Positions 53,212 through 61,433 of a stretch of 64,000 nt of DNA are shown one piece after another. Where the stretch lies: positions 1 through 64,000 of the forward strand of contig JAKSJP010000006.1 of NCBI GenBank assembly GCA_024398105.1. Direction: 5' to 3'. Numbering within the stretch: position 1 is the stretch's first letter; the number at the start of each line of letters is the position of its first letter. The position numbers and the translations under genes are program-made. Under the pieces are notes generated by a model. The model saw only the letters and a program-made list of their open reading frames with translations. It had not been told where the DNA came from and did no database searches. Source of the stretch: Bacteroidales bacterium (GTDB lineage Bacteria; Bacteroidota; Bacteroidia; Bacteroidales; UBA932).

Positions 53212-54810
53212 ATGAGCAAATCACTAAGACCACTTGCGCTTATTGCGGCCTGCCTGTTCTCGTTCCAGGCCTTTGCGCAGAATGTTTTCACCTTCAACGA
53301 CGGGCTCCAGCGTTCGACACCTGAAGAGCAGGGTGTCAGGACCGAGGCCATACTCGAGTTCTTCGATTCCCTCTCGGCAAGGAACTACGAGATCCACAAC
53401 ATCATGATCCTTCGCCACGACAAGGTCATAGCCGAACATTCATGGTACCCATATTCAGCGCAGTACAAGCATGCGATGTATTCGTCTACGAAGACCTTCA
53501 CCGCCGCTGCTGTCGGCTTCGCTGTCCAGGAAGGGCTTGTCAAGGTAAGCGACAGGGTCGTCGACATCTTCCCTGACCTTCTGCCTGAAAAGCATTCCCC
53601 TGAAGTAGAGAGGCTTACGGTCAAGCACCTGCTTTCGATGACCGCAGGACACAGGAACACCCGCTACGACGGAGCCGGCGACGAACTCGTCAGGAACTTC
53701 CTCGCAATGGACTACTCCAGCGAGCCGGGAACCGTCTTCGCATACAATGTGACCTGCTCACACATGCTTTCGCAGATCATCACACGCGTGACCGGCGAGA
53801 CAATATACGACTATCTCAAGCCTCGTCTCTTCGATCCGCTCGGCCTTTCTTCCGACATCTTCTGGGAAATGGACCTTTCCGGCCGCAACATGGGCAACGG
53901 AGGCATGCATTCAAGAATCTCCGACATGGCCAAGTTCGGTCTTTTCCTTAAGAACCATGGTACCTGGAACGGCCGACAGATCCTCGATCCGCAGTGGGTC
54001 AAGGACATGACCACCTGCTGGATCGTCCAGAGCTCGGACAAGCCTGAGAAGGACGACGGAACCAGCGGATACGGCTATCAGACATGGCTCGGCGGCCACG
54101 ATTCGTTCAGGGCGATCGGTGCTTCCAACCAGGTGATCCTCGTGGTGCCTGGATCAGACGTCGTGGTTGCGGCCCAGTCCGCCCTCGGCGACGAGTACGG
54201 CTTCAACGCCCTTGTCTACAAGCTCTGTGACACGATGAGTGACAAGAAGCTGAAGGCAAACAGGTCAATCGATCTCGCAGCTGCACTGAAGGACAGAGCA
54301 TACAAGCTTCCTTTCACAGGGTCTGACCCACATGCGGCCATAAAGACCGAGGCCAGGAGATATCAGATGTTCCAGAACCAGTACGGCATCAAGTATATCG
54401 ACACCCGTTTCGACAAGGACGGCAATTTCTACCTCACTCTTGAAGGCGACGCCTTCACTACTAACATCCCGTTCGGTCTCTTTGACTGGAAGATGGGCGT
54501 GACAGACAGGAAGTCCTGCTTCGGCAGAGCTATCTACACCAACATGATGGGTGTCACCGGCTACGATACAGCGGGATTCTGCAGCTGGGCCGCACCCGGC
54601 GAGCTTGACGCCTACTATCTGTCGATGTTCAACATCAACACCGACGAGAGATTCCACTTCAGCTTCGACGGCGAGAAGATCACCATGACCGTGAAGTCTT
54701 CTGCCGGTCCTCAGGCCGACCGTGCACATCTCGGCATCCCCGGCAGCATGAACGGCCCTGCCAACATCGGCTCCGGCGACATCGTACTGGAAGGCGTCAT
54801 CGCCAGGTAG
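53212..54810 (+). CDS. Serine hydrolase, class C beta-lactamase fold
   Basis: The 532-residue protein has a signal peptide (to about residue 23) and the SxxK motif S91-S-T-K94 that carries the catalytic serine of class C beta-lactamases, DD-peptidases and esterases. The next motif, usually YxN, reads Y178-N-V, so the Asn is not in its normal place. A region GGHDSFRAIGASNQVI follows near residue 300. The C-terminal 180 residues form an extra beta-rich domain. It is probably a periplasmic esterase or peptidase; lactamase activity is doubtful. Confidence 0.88.
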   Translation: MSKSLRPLALIAACLFSFQAFAQNVFTFNDGLQRSTPEEQGVRTEAILEFFDSLSARNYEIHNIMILRHDKVIAEHSWYPYSAQYKHAMYSSTKTFTAAAVGFAVQEGLVKVSDRVVDIFPDLLPEKHSPEVERLTVKHLLSMTAGHRNTRYDGAGDELVRNFLAMDYSSEPGTVFAYNVTCSHMLSQIITRVTGETIYDYLKPRLFDPLGLSSDIFWEMDLSGRNMGNGGMHSRISDMAKFGLFLKNHGTWNGRQILDPQWVKDMTTCWIVQSSDKPEKDDGTSGYGYQTWLGGHDSFRAIGASNQVILVVPGSDVVVAAQSALGDEYGFNALVYKLCDTMSDKKLKANRSIDLAAALKDRAYKLPFTGSDPHAAIKTEARRYQMFQNQYGIKYIDTRFDKDGNFYLTLEGDAFTTNIPFGLFDWKMGVTDRKSCFGRAIYTNMMGVTGYDTAGFCSWAAPGELDAYYLSMFNINTDERFHFSFDGEKITMTVKSSAGPQADRAHLGIPGSMNGPANIGSGDIVLEGVIAR

Positions 54811-54815
54811 CTGGC

Positions 54816-54969
54816 CGCCTTGAAGCAATGGGGAACGGGCTCTGTCCATCCTCGCATCCTGCGTCATTCGTCATAAGAAAATGCTGGTCATCGTGACCAG
54901 CATTTTCTTATTTCCTCATGACTTGTCTGCTGCGGCTGAGGTCGCCCTGACCCCCATTGCTTCAAGGCG
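54816..54969. repeat. Convergent-junction inverted-repeat element 3
   Basis: Perfect 18-bp arms CGCCTTGAAGCAATGGGG (54816-54833) and its complement (54952-54969) enclose a second perfect 18-bp hairpin (54873-54911). It lies just after the serine hydrolase stop codon, in a 507-bp convergent gap, and shares architecture but not sequence with elements 1 and 2. Confidence 0.85.
54873..54916 (+). terminator. Strong bidirectional terminator inside element 3
   Basis: ATAAGAAAATGCTGGTCA (54873-54890), a 3-nt loop, and its perfect complement (54894-54911), with A-rich and T-rich flanks on both strands. Confidence 0.85.
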
Positions 54970-55010
54970 ATGACAGCTGCTGTCTATTCCTTAGGCGATG
55001 CAGCAAAAAG

Positions 55011-55135
55011 TCGGCACGCAATCCCCTGCTCAGAAGGCAGCCAAAGCGGAATAGCCGTGCCGACCCCTCTGTTTCAGGCGGGTCGGCACGCGCCCCCTGG
55101 CACAGACAGAGCTACGAGGCACATTTGCGTGCCGA
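55011..55135. repeat. Two hairpin modules with 72-bp period
   Basis: TCGGCACG (55011, 55083) and CGTGCCGA (55056, 55128) are each spaced 72 bp apart. Each pair is separated by 37 nt, giving two stem-loops of 53 nt with conserved stems and different loops. The inner copies can also pair as CGTGCCGACCC/GGGTCGGCACG (55056-55066, 55080-55090). The remaining gap (to 55262) is GC-rich with GGCAAGGC-like repeats and no supported gene. Confidence 0.75.
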
Positions 55136-55262
55136 TGCGGGCAGGGTACGCCGAATAGCCAGGCCAGCCTAAGTCGGACCATCGCAGGCAAGGCAAGCCG
55201 AAACTGACACGGCAAGGCGAGGCAGGGACGGTAACGCCAGGGCGACGTCGGCAACGCGGGCA

Positions 55263-55296
55263 AGAAAAAATAGCCGGCCCCGGAGGGTCGGCTATT
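55263..55296 (-). terminator. Terminator of the 55317 OMP gene
   Basis: AATAGCCGGCCC (55269-55280) pairs with GGGTCGGCTATT (55285-55296), with one G-U pair and a 4-nt loop. The minus strand continues TTTTTTC. Confidence 0.85.
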
Positions 55297-55316
55297 ATGA
55301 TGATTCAATGCTCTGA

Positions 55317-55757
55317 TTAGAATCTGTAACGAAGACCGAGAGCGACACCCTGCCAGCCGAAGCCACCATGGATGAAGTTGAAGACTGGTCTCCAGTCAAG
55401 TGAGATGTTGATAGGAGCGTTGAAGTTGTACTCTACACCAAGCTGTCCAGCGATACCTGCATTGAAGCCTGAGTGACCCTCGCCATCCTCCTTGTAGCTG
55501 TAGAAACCGAGAGCTGCACCTGGGCCAGCGTAGAAGTTGAAGTTACCCTCTGAGCCAAGGATGAAGTCATAGATACCAGTGAGGTAGAAACCATCGTGGA
55601 ACCAACCGAGATCGAACTCAGCGAAGTTGCTGCCGAGGTCGTGCTGATAAGAAAGCTCTGCACCATAAGTTGCACGGAGACCGAGAGCCTTTGACTGAGC
55701 ATTAGCTGCTGTTGCGAAGCAGAGAACTGCTGCAATGATTACAATAAATTTCTTCAT
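55317..55757 (-). CDS. Small outer-membrane beta-barrel protein, paralogue of 49963-50460
   Basis: The 146-residue protein has a signal peptide (KKFIVIIAAVLCFATAANAQ) and a barrel pattern: LRATYGAELSYQHDLG, FAEFDLGWFHDGFYLTGIYDF, FYAGPGAALGFY, and the end LGLRYRF with terminal Phe. It resembles the protein at 49963-50460 along its length but is about 20 residues shorter. ATG 55757 is set by the signal peptide; longer frames read through the promoter and rnfA. A TATATTTG box (55808-55815) lies 50 nt upstream. Confidence 0.85.
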   Translation of the reverse strand: MKKFIVIIAAVLCFATAANAQSKALGLRATYGAELSYQHDLGSNFAEFDLGWFHDGFYLTGIYDFILGSEGNFNFYAGPGAALGFYSYKEDGEGHSGFNAGIAGQLGVEYNFNAPINISLDWRPVFNFIHGGFGWQGVALGLRYRF

Positions 55758-55807
55758 TTTGTAAGTTGTTTTTATAGCTATGCGGAGGTTAATGCCGCAC
55801 GCTGTTA

Positions 55808-55815
55808 CAAATATA
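55808..55815 (-). promoter_or_regulatory. -7 box of the 55317 OMP gene
   Basis: Minus-strand TATATTTG. The leader below it contains a small TGCGG/CCGCA hairpin (about 55780-55798). Confidence 0.5.
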
Positions 55816-55827
55816 ACAATTTTTCTG

Positions 55828-56427
55828 TTAAGCGATTCCAGAGAATCCCATGAATGCCATGGCAAGGATGCCGGCAGTGATGAGAGCGATAGGAACGCCG
55901 CGGAATGCCTTAGGGACATTGTTGAGGGCGAGGTGCTCGCGGAGACCTGAGAAAAGGACCATTGCGAGACCATAGCCGAGCGATGTAGCGAAGGCGTAGA
56001 GGACAGCCTCACCGAGACCGAGCATGTGAGCTGGCTGGCCGAAGGTGAACTCCTTTGTCACCACATTGATAGCGACACCGAGGACGGCGCAGTTGGTAGT
56101 GATGAGCGGAAGGAAGATACCGAGAGCCTGGTAGAGTGAAGGGCTGACCTTCTTAAGTACGATCTCGACCATCTGCACGAGTGCAGCGATCACAAGGATG
56201 AACGCGATGGTCTGGAGGAATTCAAGACCAAGGGTCAGGAGAAGGTACTTGTTGATGAGATATGTCACAAGTGTGGCAAGAGTGATGACGAAGCATACGG
56301 CAGCAGACATACCGGTTGCTGTCGAGAGCTTGTTGGACACTCCGAGGAACGGGCAGATTCCGAGGAACTGCGCGAGGACGATATTATTGACGAATATCGC
56401 CGAAACGATTATAAGCAGAATCTCCAT
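55828..56427 (-). CDS. rnfA: Rnf complex subunit A
   Basis: RnfA is a six-helix inner-membrane subunit of the ferredoxin:NAD+ oxidoreductase that couples electron flow to ion transport. The 199-residue protein has NNIVLAQFLGICPFLGVS (about 14-31), including the conserved Cys at the membrane centre, and NCAVLGVA (about 107). It is last in the operon rseC-rnfB-C-D-G-E-A. Confidence 0.95.
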   Translation of the reverse strand: MEILLIIVSAIFVNNIVLAQFLGICPFLGVSNKLSTATGMSAAVCFVITLATLVTYLINKYLLLTLGLEFLQTIAFILVIAALVQMVEIVLKKVSPSLYQALGIFLPLITTNCAVLGVAINVVTKEFTFGQPAHMLGLGEAVLYAFATSLGYGLAMVLFSGLREHLALNNVPKAFRGVPIALITAGILAMAFMGFSGIA

Positions 56428-56429
56428 AA

Positions 56430-57014
56430 TTACTTCTTAGCCACGAATTTGTTGAACAATACCATAAGATAGCCGAGTACGAGGAACGCACCTGGAGCCA
56501 TTACGAAAGCGAGCATTCCGTCGCCGGCGAGGAACTTCCATCCGAAGATAGAGCCGCTGCCGAGGATCTCACGTACGATACCGATCACTGTGAGTGAGAG
56601 AGTGAAGCCGAGACCTACTCCGATACCGTCGAAAGCAGAGTCGACGATGCTGTTCTTGTTGGCGAATGCTTCAGCACGGCCGAGGACGATACAGTTCACT
56701 ACGATGAGCGGAATGAACAGACCGAGGCTCGCATAGACGCTAGGCACGAAAGCCTGCATGAGGAACTGGAGCAAGGTAACGAATGTCGCGATGACTACGA
56801 TGTAGACAGGGATATGCACCTTGTCAGGAACGACTGGAGCGATAAGTGAGATCGCCATGTTCGAGAGGACAAGCACGAAAAGTGTAGCAAGTCCCATGCT
56901 GAGTCCGTTGATGGCAGATGTGGTGGTCGCCAATGTAGGACACATACCGAGAAGAAGGACGAAGGTAGGATTATCCTTTACGAGTCCTTTAGTGATAAGC
57001 TTGAATTTACTCAT
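56430..57014 (-). CDS. rnfE: Rnf complex subunit E
   Basis: This 194-residue membrane protein is homologous to RnfA in the inverted orientation. FVLLLGMCPTLATTTS (about 17-32) carries the matching central Cys and IVVNCIVLGRAEAFA (about 103-117) the second motif. It is 2 nt upstream of rnfA. Confidence 0.95.
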   Translation of the reverse strand: MSKFKLITKGLVKDNPTFVLLLGMCPTLATTTSAINGLSMGLATLFVLVLSNMAISLIAPVVPDKVHIPVYIVVIATFVTLLQFLMQAFVPSVYASLGLFIPLIVVNCIVLGRAEAFANKNSIVDSAFDGIGVGLGFTLSLTVIGIVREILGSGSIFGWKFLAGDGMLAFVMAPGAFLVLGYLMVLFNKFVAKK

Positions 57015-57026
57015 TGTCAGATCCTC

Positions 57027-57581
57027 CTATAATGTCTTCATTGCCTCGACAGCGTTCTTGACTGCAAGAGTGTAGGCACGTGAGGTGATGGTAGATGCTG
57101 TGATCGCATCGACGTCGCCGTTGTCCTTCTTGACTGCAAGGATCTTCTCAGCAGGATTGAAACCCTTCCACTGTGCCATGAACTTCTCATCCGTGTTGCA
57201 CTTTGCACCGAGGCCTGGGGTCTCAGCATGTGAAAGGACTGATGTGTTGTAGACTGTACCGTCGGCTGTGATACCTACCATGATGGTAAGAGGTCCGCCG
57301 AAACCGACAGTAGTTGACTTGATAGCGTATGCTACAGGCTCGCCGTTCTTTGTGCTGACGTAGTACTCAGATGGCTGGCCGCCGACAGTGATCGGAGCTG
57401 CCTCTGAGAGCTCACCGCCCTCTGGAAGGACTGCGCTTACTGAATCCTTGAGGATCTTGGCGTTGGTCTCATCGATAGGCTTCTTGGTGAGGGCATATAC
57501 GCCTGCAAGAAGGGCTGAGCAGATGAAACAGGTGCTGAACAGGCAGATCACCATGTTCTTTAGACTTGACTGTACTGCCAT
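57027..57581 (-). CDS. rnfG: Rnf complex FMN-binding subunit G
   Basis: RnfG has one N-terminal membrane anchor and a periplasmic FMN-binding domain. The flavin-attachment motif, usually SGATxT, reads TASTIT here (DAITASTITSRA, near residue 165), a variant seen in Bacteroidota, so covalent FMN on its Thr is still expected. The 184-residue protein sits 12 nt before rnfE. Confidence 0.93.
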   Translation of the reverse strand: MAVQSSLKNMVICLFSTCFICSALLAGVYALTKKPIDETNAKILKDSVSAVLPEGGELSEAAPITVGGQPSEYYVSTKNGEPVAYAIKSTTVGFGGPLTIMVGITADGTVYNTSVLSHAETPGLGAKCNTDEKFMAQWKGFNPAEKILAVKKDNGDVDAITASTITSRAYTLAVKNAVEAMKTL

Positions 57582-57584
57582 ATC

Positions 57585-58568
57585 TTACTTCCTCCCGTAC
57601 TTTTTCTGATGGAACCACATGTTGAGGAGCGGAACCACAGCGTTCATAATAAGGATCGCGAATGACATACCTTCCGGATATGAGCCGAAGTAACGGATCA
57701 TCATGGTGATGAAACCGATGCCGATACCGAAGACGATACCGCCCTTGATGCTCATAGGAGATGTCACATAGTCAGTTGCCATGAAACATGAACCCAGGAT
57801 CATACCACCGGTGAGGAGGTTGAATGCAGGGTCTGTGAAACGTGCAGGAGATGCGAGCCAGAAGATAAGTGACACGAGTGCGACCGTACCCCAGATAGAA
57901 AGGGTGATGTGCGGCTTGATGACTCTGCGGACAAGGAGGTATACGAAGCCTGCGAGAAGAGCGATAGCTGAGATCTCACCTGCTGAACCGCCGAGGTTCG
58001 CGAAGAGCATCTGGCCGTATGAATAGCCGTTTGCAGACATGATGTCCGGAACGGTAGCACCCTGGAGGAGACCTTCCTTGATTGCACCGAGAGGAGTCGC
58101 GCCTGTCACGGCATCAGCTCCGAAGAGGCCCTTAGGAGCCTCCCAGTGTGTCATATAGGTAGGGAATGAGACGAGAAGGAACACACGGCCTGCGATCGCA
58201 GGGTTGAACACATTCTGTCCGAGACCGCCGAAGGTCAGCTTAGCTACACCGATAGCGACTACTGCGCCGATGAATACGACCCACCACGGAGTGGTAGATG
58301 GAAGATTGAGCGCAAGGAGAAGACCGGTGACGGCTGCAGACCAGTCGCAGACGGTATTCGAAGCCTTGAGCAGATACTTGGTGATGAGATACTCAAGCAG
58401 CACGCATGAGGCAACACTTACACCTACTACCAGAAGCTCGCCCAGACCGTAGAAGACGATCGATACGATGGTCGCAGGGAGAAGTGCTATCACCACGTCA
58501 CGCATAAGTGTCGCTGTGGACACCTTTGTGTGGATATGCGGAGATGGAGAAACAAGTAACTTTCCCAT
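57585..58568 (-). CDS. rnfD: Rnf complex subunit D
   Basis: The 327-residue multi-pass protein has the FMN attachment motif TGATPLG in GADAVTGATPLGAI (about 150-163) and the RnfD/NqrB segment NVFNPAIAGRVF (about 118-129). It carries covalent FMN at the periplasmic face. It lies 4 nt after rnfC and 3 nt before rnfG. Confidence 0.95.
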   Translation of the reverse strand: MGKLLVSPSPHIHTKVSTATLMRDVVIALLPATIVSIVFYGLGELLVVGVSVASCVLLEYLITKYLLKASNTVCDWSAAVTGLLLALNLPSTTPWWVVFIGAVVAIGVAKLTFGGLGQNVFNPAIAGRVFLLVSFPTYMTHWEAPKGLFGADAVTGATPLGAIKEGLLQGATVPDIMSANGYSYGQMLFANLGGSAGEISAIALLAGFVYLLVRRVIKPHITLSIWGTVALVSLIFWLASPARFTDPAFNLLTGGMILGSCFMATDYVTSPMSIKGGIVFGIGIGFITMMIRYFGSYPEGMSFAILIMNAVVPLLNMWFHQKKYGRK

Positions 58569-58572
58569 ATCT

Positions 58573-59979
58573 TTATTTGTTTTCGTTGTTCTTAGCTTCT
58601 GCAGCAGCCTTGGCAGCCTCAGCGGCAGCCTTCGCAGCAGCAGCGCGTGCTCTCATGATACCCATCACCTGAGCCTTTGCAGGACGGATGATGTCAAGGA
58701 GAGGAATATTTGCAGGGCAGCTGTAGAGACAGCATCCGCACTCGATACAGTCCTGTACGGCATTTGCCTCGAGGCCGTCTGTGTCACCTGCGGTGGCAAG
58801 CCTCTTGAGGAGGAATGGCTCGAGACCCATAGGGCAGGCCTCTGCGCACTTGCCGCAACGGATGCAGGCAGAAGCGGTCTGACGCTTGGTTGCTTCCTCA
58901 CCGAGATAGAGAAGCGATGACGAACCCTTCACTGTAGTAGCGTCGAGGTTTGCGATCGCCTTACCCATCATAGGACCGCCGCTGATGATCTTGGCAGCTG
59001 CCTCAGGTACGCCGCCTGCATACTCAGCGATGAAGCTGAGAGGGACGCCGATACGGAAGAGGTAGTTATGCTGCTTCTCCACTGGGAGGCAGTCACCTGT
59101 GATTGTAAGGGTATTGGTGATGAGAGGCTTGTTCTTCTGCACTGCCTCATAGACTGCGAGCGATGTAGCCACGTTCTGGACTACACAGCCTGCGTCTGCA
59201 GGAAGCTTTCCTGAAGGAACCTCACGTCCTGTGACAGCATTGATAAGCTGTTTCTCACCTCCCTGAGGATACTTCTTCATGAGGGAGAGGACTTCCATGT
59301 CCTTATAGCCGAGTTCAGCTACGGCCGCGCTCATCGCCTTGATCGCCTCAGGCTTGTTCTCCTCGATACCGATCACGCACTTGCAGCCGCCGAGGGCCTT
59401 CTGCATGATGGCGGCACCGATCACGATCTCCTTTGTACGCTCGAGCATGATGCGGTAGTCGCTGGTGAGGTATGGCTCACACTCAGCACCGTTGAGGATA
59501 AGGTAGTCGGCAGGCTTTGCAGGAGCAAGCTTCACATGTGCAGGGAAGGTTGCACCGCCGAGACCTACGACGCCGTTGGCCTTGATCTTTGCAAGGATCT
59601 CAGCCTTGTCCTCCGGGATTGCCGTGACGAGAGTGTCGGTGGTATCGATACCCTCCATCCACTCGTCGCCCTCGACTGCGATCTCGATGTGAGGAACCAC
59701 GCAGTTGCCTGCAAGGTCCTTGCGAGGTGCGATCGACTTGACGGTACCGCTCACTGAAGAGTGGACGAACGCAGAGATGAAACCACCTGGTTCTGCGATC
59801 ACCTGGCCGACCTTCACCTTGTCACCTACAGCCACGACAGGCTTTGCAGGCGCACCGAGGTGCTGTGCCATTGAGATATAGACTGTCTGCGGAAGAGGAA
59901 GGACCTCGATCGCACAGTTCTTTGAAATCTTTGAATCAGAAGGATGTATACCTCCGATAGCGAATGTTATCTTAGCCAT
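58573..59979 (-). CDS. rnfC: Rnf complex subunit C
   Basis: RnfC is the peripheral NADH/FMN subunit. The 468-residue protein has the nucleotide/FMN region GLGGATFPAHVKL (about 136-148) and two [4Fe-4S] motifs CIRCGKCAEACP and CIECGCCLYSCPANIP (about 370-425). It ends in an Ala/Lys-rich helix. It overlaps rnfB by 8 nt. Confidence 0.96.
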   Translation of the reverse strand: MAKITFAIGGIHPSDSKISKNCAIEVLPLPQTVYISMAQHLGAPAKPVVAVGDKVKVGQVIAEPGGFISAFVHSSVSGTVKSIAPRKDLAGNCVVPHIEIAVEGDEWMEGIDTTDTLVTAIPEDKAEILAKIKANGVVGLGGATFPAHVKLAPAKPADYLILNGAECEPYLTSDYRIMLERTKEIVIGAAIMQKALGGCKCVIGIEENKPEAIKAMSAAVAELGYKDMEVLSLMKKYPQGGEKQLINAVTGREVPSGKLPADAGCVVQNVATSLAVYEAVQKNKPLITNTLTITGDCLPVEKQHNYLFRIGVPLSFIAEYAGGVPEAAAKIISGGPMMGKAIANLDATTVKGSSSLLYLGEEATKRQTASACIRCGKCAEACPMGLEPFLLKRLATAGDTDGLEANAVQDCIECGCCLYSCPANIPLLDIIRPAKAQVMGIMRARAAAAKAAAEAAKAAAEAKNNENK

Positions 59980-60922
59980 TGTTTTCCTCCTTCTTTACTG
60001 GTTCTGCGGCAGCAGCCTCGGCAGCCTTTGCGGCCTCAGCGGCTTCCTTTGCCTTCTTCTGACGCTCAGCGATACGTGCCTTGATGGCATCCTTGTCGAG
60101 CGGCTTAGGGAAGTTCACTCCATGGATGGCGCCAGTAGGACACATTGCCTCGCACTCACGGCAGAGCTTACACTTAGAATAGTCGATGTAAGCGACATTG
60201 TTCTCAAGGGTGATGGCACCATGTGTACAGGTCTTTGCGCAGATACCGCAACCGATGCAGGCAGCAGCGCAGGCCTTCCTGGCAGCAGGACCCTTGTCAT
60301 GGTTGACACATGATACGAACATCCTCATTCCGCGAGGGCCCTTTGCGCGCACCTCGATGACTGACTTAGGACATGCCTTCGAGCAGGCACCGCAACCGGT
60401 ACACTTCTCCTCGTCAACGACAGGCAGGCCTGTCTCAGGGTCCATGGTAATTGCACCGAACTGGCAGGCAGCAACGCAGTCGCCACATCCGAGACAGCCG
60501 AACGAGCAACCTGTATCGCCCGCATAGAGAGCCGCCTTCACCTTGCATGAAGCAAAACCATCATAGACATTTGTCTTAGGTCGGTTCTCGCAGGTACCGT
60601 TGCAACGAACGACGGCAACCATCGGAGCCTTCTCCTTCACTTCGTAGCCAAGAATAGCGGCTACTTTCTTCATCACGTCATTACCACCGACCGGGCAGAA
60701 ATTGTTGTCCAGATTCGGAGCCTTGACAGCTGCATCTGCGAAAGCACGGCATCCAGCGAAGCCGCAGCCACCACAGTTGGCACCTGGCATGACCTTCTCG
60801 ACCTCATCGATCCTTGGATCTTCCTCGACCTTGAACTTTTCAGCCACAAGATAGAGAACGACAGCAAGCACGAGTCCGAGCAGGGCAATGATTGCGATAG
60901 TCCAGATAATTGTTGATGACAT
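59972..60922 (-). CDS. rnfB: Rnf complex ferredoxin-type subunit B
   Basis: The 316-residue protein has an N-terminal membrane anchor, then ANCGGCGFAGC (about 49-59) and three ferredoxin-like cluster groups with CLGCGDCVAAC, CTGCGACSKACP, CIGCGICAKTC and CKLCRECEAMCP. RnfB takes electrons from ferredoxin. An Ala/Lys/Glu-rich C-terminus follows. It is preceded by the RseC-type gene. Confidence 0.96.
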   Translation of the reverse strand: MSSTIIWTIAIIALLGLVLAVVLYLVAEKFKVEEDPRIDEVEKVMPGANCGGCGFAGCRAFADAAVKAPNLDNNFCPVGGNDVMKKVAAILGYEVKEKAPMVAVVRCNGTCENRPKTNVYDGFASCKVKAALYAGDTGCSFGCLGCGDCVAACQFGAITMDPETGLPVVDEEKCTGCGACSKACPKSVIEVRAKGPRGMRMFVSCVNHDKGPAARKACAAACIGCGICAKTCTHGAITLENNVAYIDYSKCKLCRECEAMCPTGAIHGVNFPKPLDKDAIKARIAERQKKAKEAAEAAKAAEAAAAEPVKKEENNG

Positions 60923-60961
60923 TAGTTAATATGTTAGTTTATTATTACATACTACCAAAGC

Positions 60962-61399
60962 CTATGACAACCGTTTCCTCAGCTGGAATGAATATTCCTT
61001 GGAAATGGCGTCACGGCGCAGATAAAGTATCAAATAATATATTCCCGCAGCAGCGACACCGATCAGTCCGGCAAGCACTTCATGCAGGTTTGTATACGAC
61101 AAAGATACAACTAAAATCAATAATATGGAAAGGGGAACGACATAAGATATCAACACCGCCTTGAGACCGAGAGACTCAGCCAGGACGACATCGACTTCCT
61201 CCCCTACCGAATATGCCACAGAAGGGTCTGTAGGCACGACGACCTCCTTCTTCGCGGCCTCAGATGCAGTGCACAGCCCCTTGGCATGGCAGGCAGCGCA
61301 CGCCGAAGTCGAGACGATTTCCACAACGGTCTGCCTGGAATCGACGCTCTGCACGACGCCGACATGAGAGATTGTATTCAGATCTGGATTTCTGTCCAT
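60962..61399 (-). CDS. RseC/MucC-family membrane protein
   Basis: The 145-residue protein has an N-terminal part with a Cys cluster (SACAACHAKGLC, about 32-43) and two membrane helices (LKAVLISYVVPLSILLILVVSL and GLIGVAAAGIYYLILYL). This matches RseC, which in E. coli works with Rsx/Rnf to keep SoxR reduced. Its place directly before rnfB fits that link. It is probably the first gene of the rnf operon. Confidence 0.92.
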   Translation of the reverse strand: MDRNPDLNTISHVGVVQSVDSRQTVVEIVSTSACAACHAKGLCTASEAAKKEVVVPTDPSVAYSVGEEVDVVLAESLGLKAVLISYVVPLSILLILVVSLSYTNLHEVLAGLIGVAAAGIYYLILYLRRDAISKEYSFQLRKRLS

Positions 61400-61433
61400 G
61401 GTACCTTGTTCTTGCTTTTTCTGTTTATCCGGG

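Noticed and set aside
53212..54810. Beta-lactamase resistance gene
   Set aside because: SxxK is present but the YxN motif is altered and there is an extra C-terminal domain. A general serine hydrolase is the safer call.
54816..54969. Element 3 as an invertible promoter (phase switch)
   Set aside because: Both flanking genes end here, the interior is a terminator and no promoter box was found inside. Inversion would have no gene to switch.
54970..55262. RNase P RNA, tmRNA or SRP RNA in the 290-nt GC-rich gap
   Set aside because: None of the hallmark sequences (for example a tRNA-like T-arm or the GAGGAAAGTCC core) is present on either strand.
55030..55308. Possible 92-codon gene in the gap before the OMP gene
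   Set aside because: It runs through the hairpin modules and the OMP terminator, is rich in Pro, Ala and Arg from GC-rich repeats, and has no start signal.
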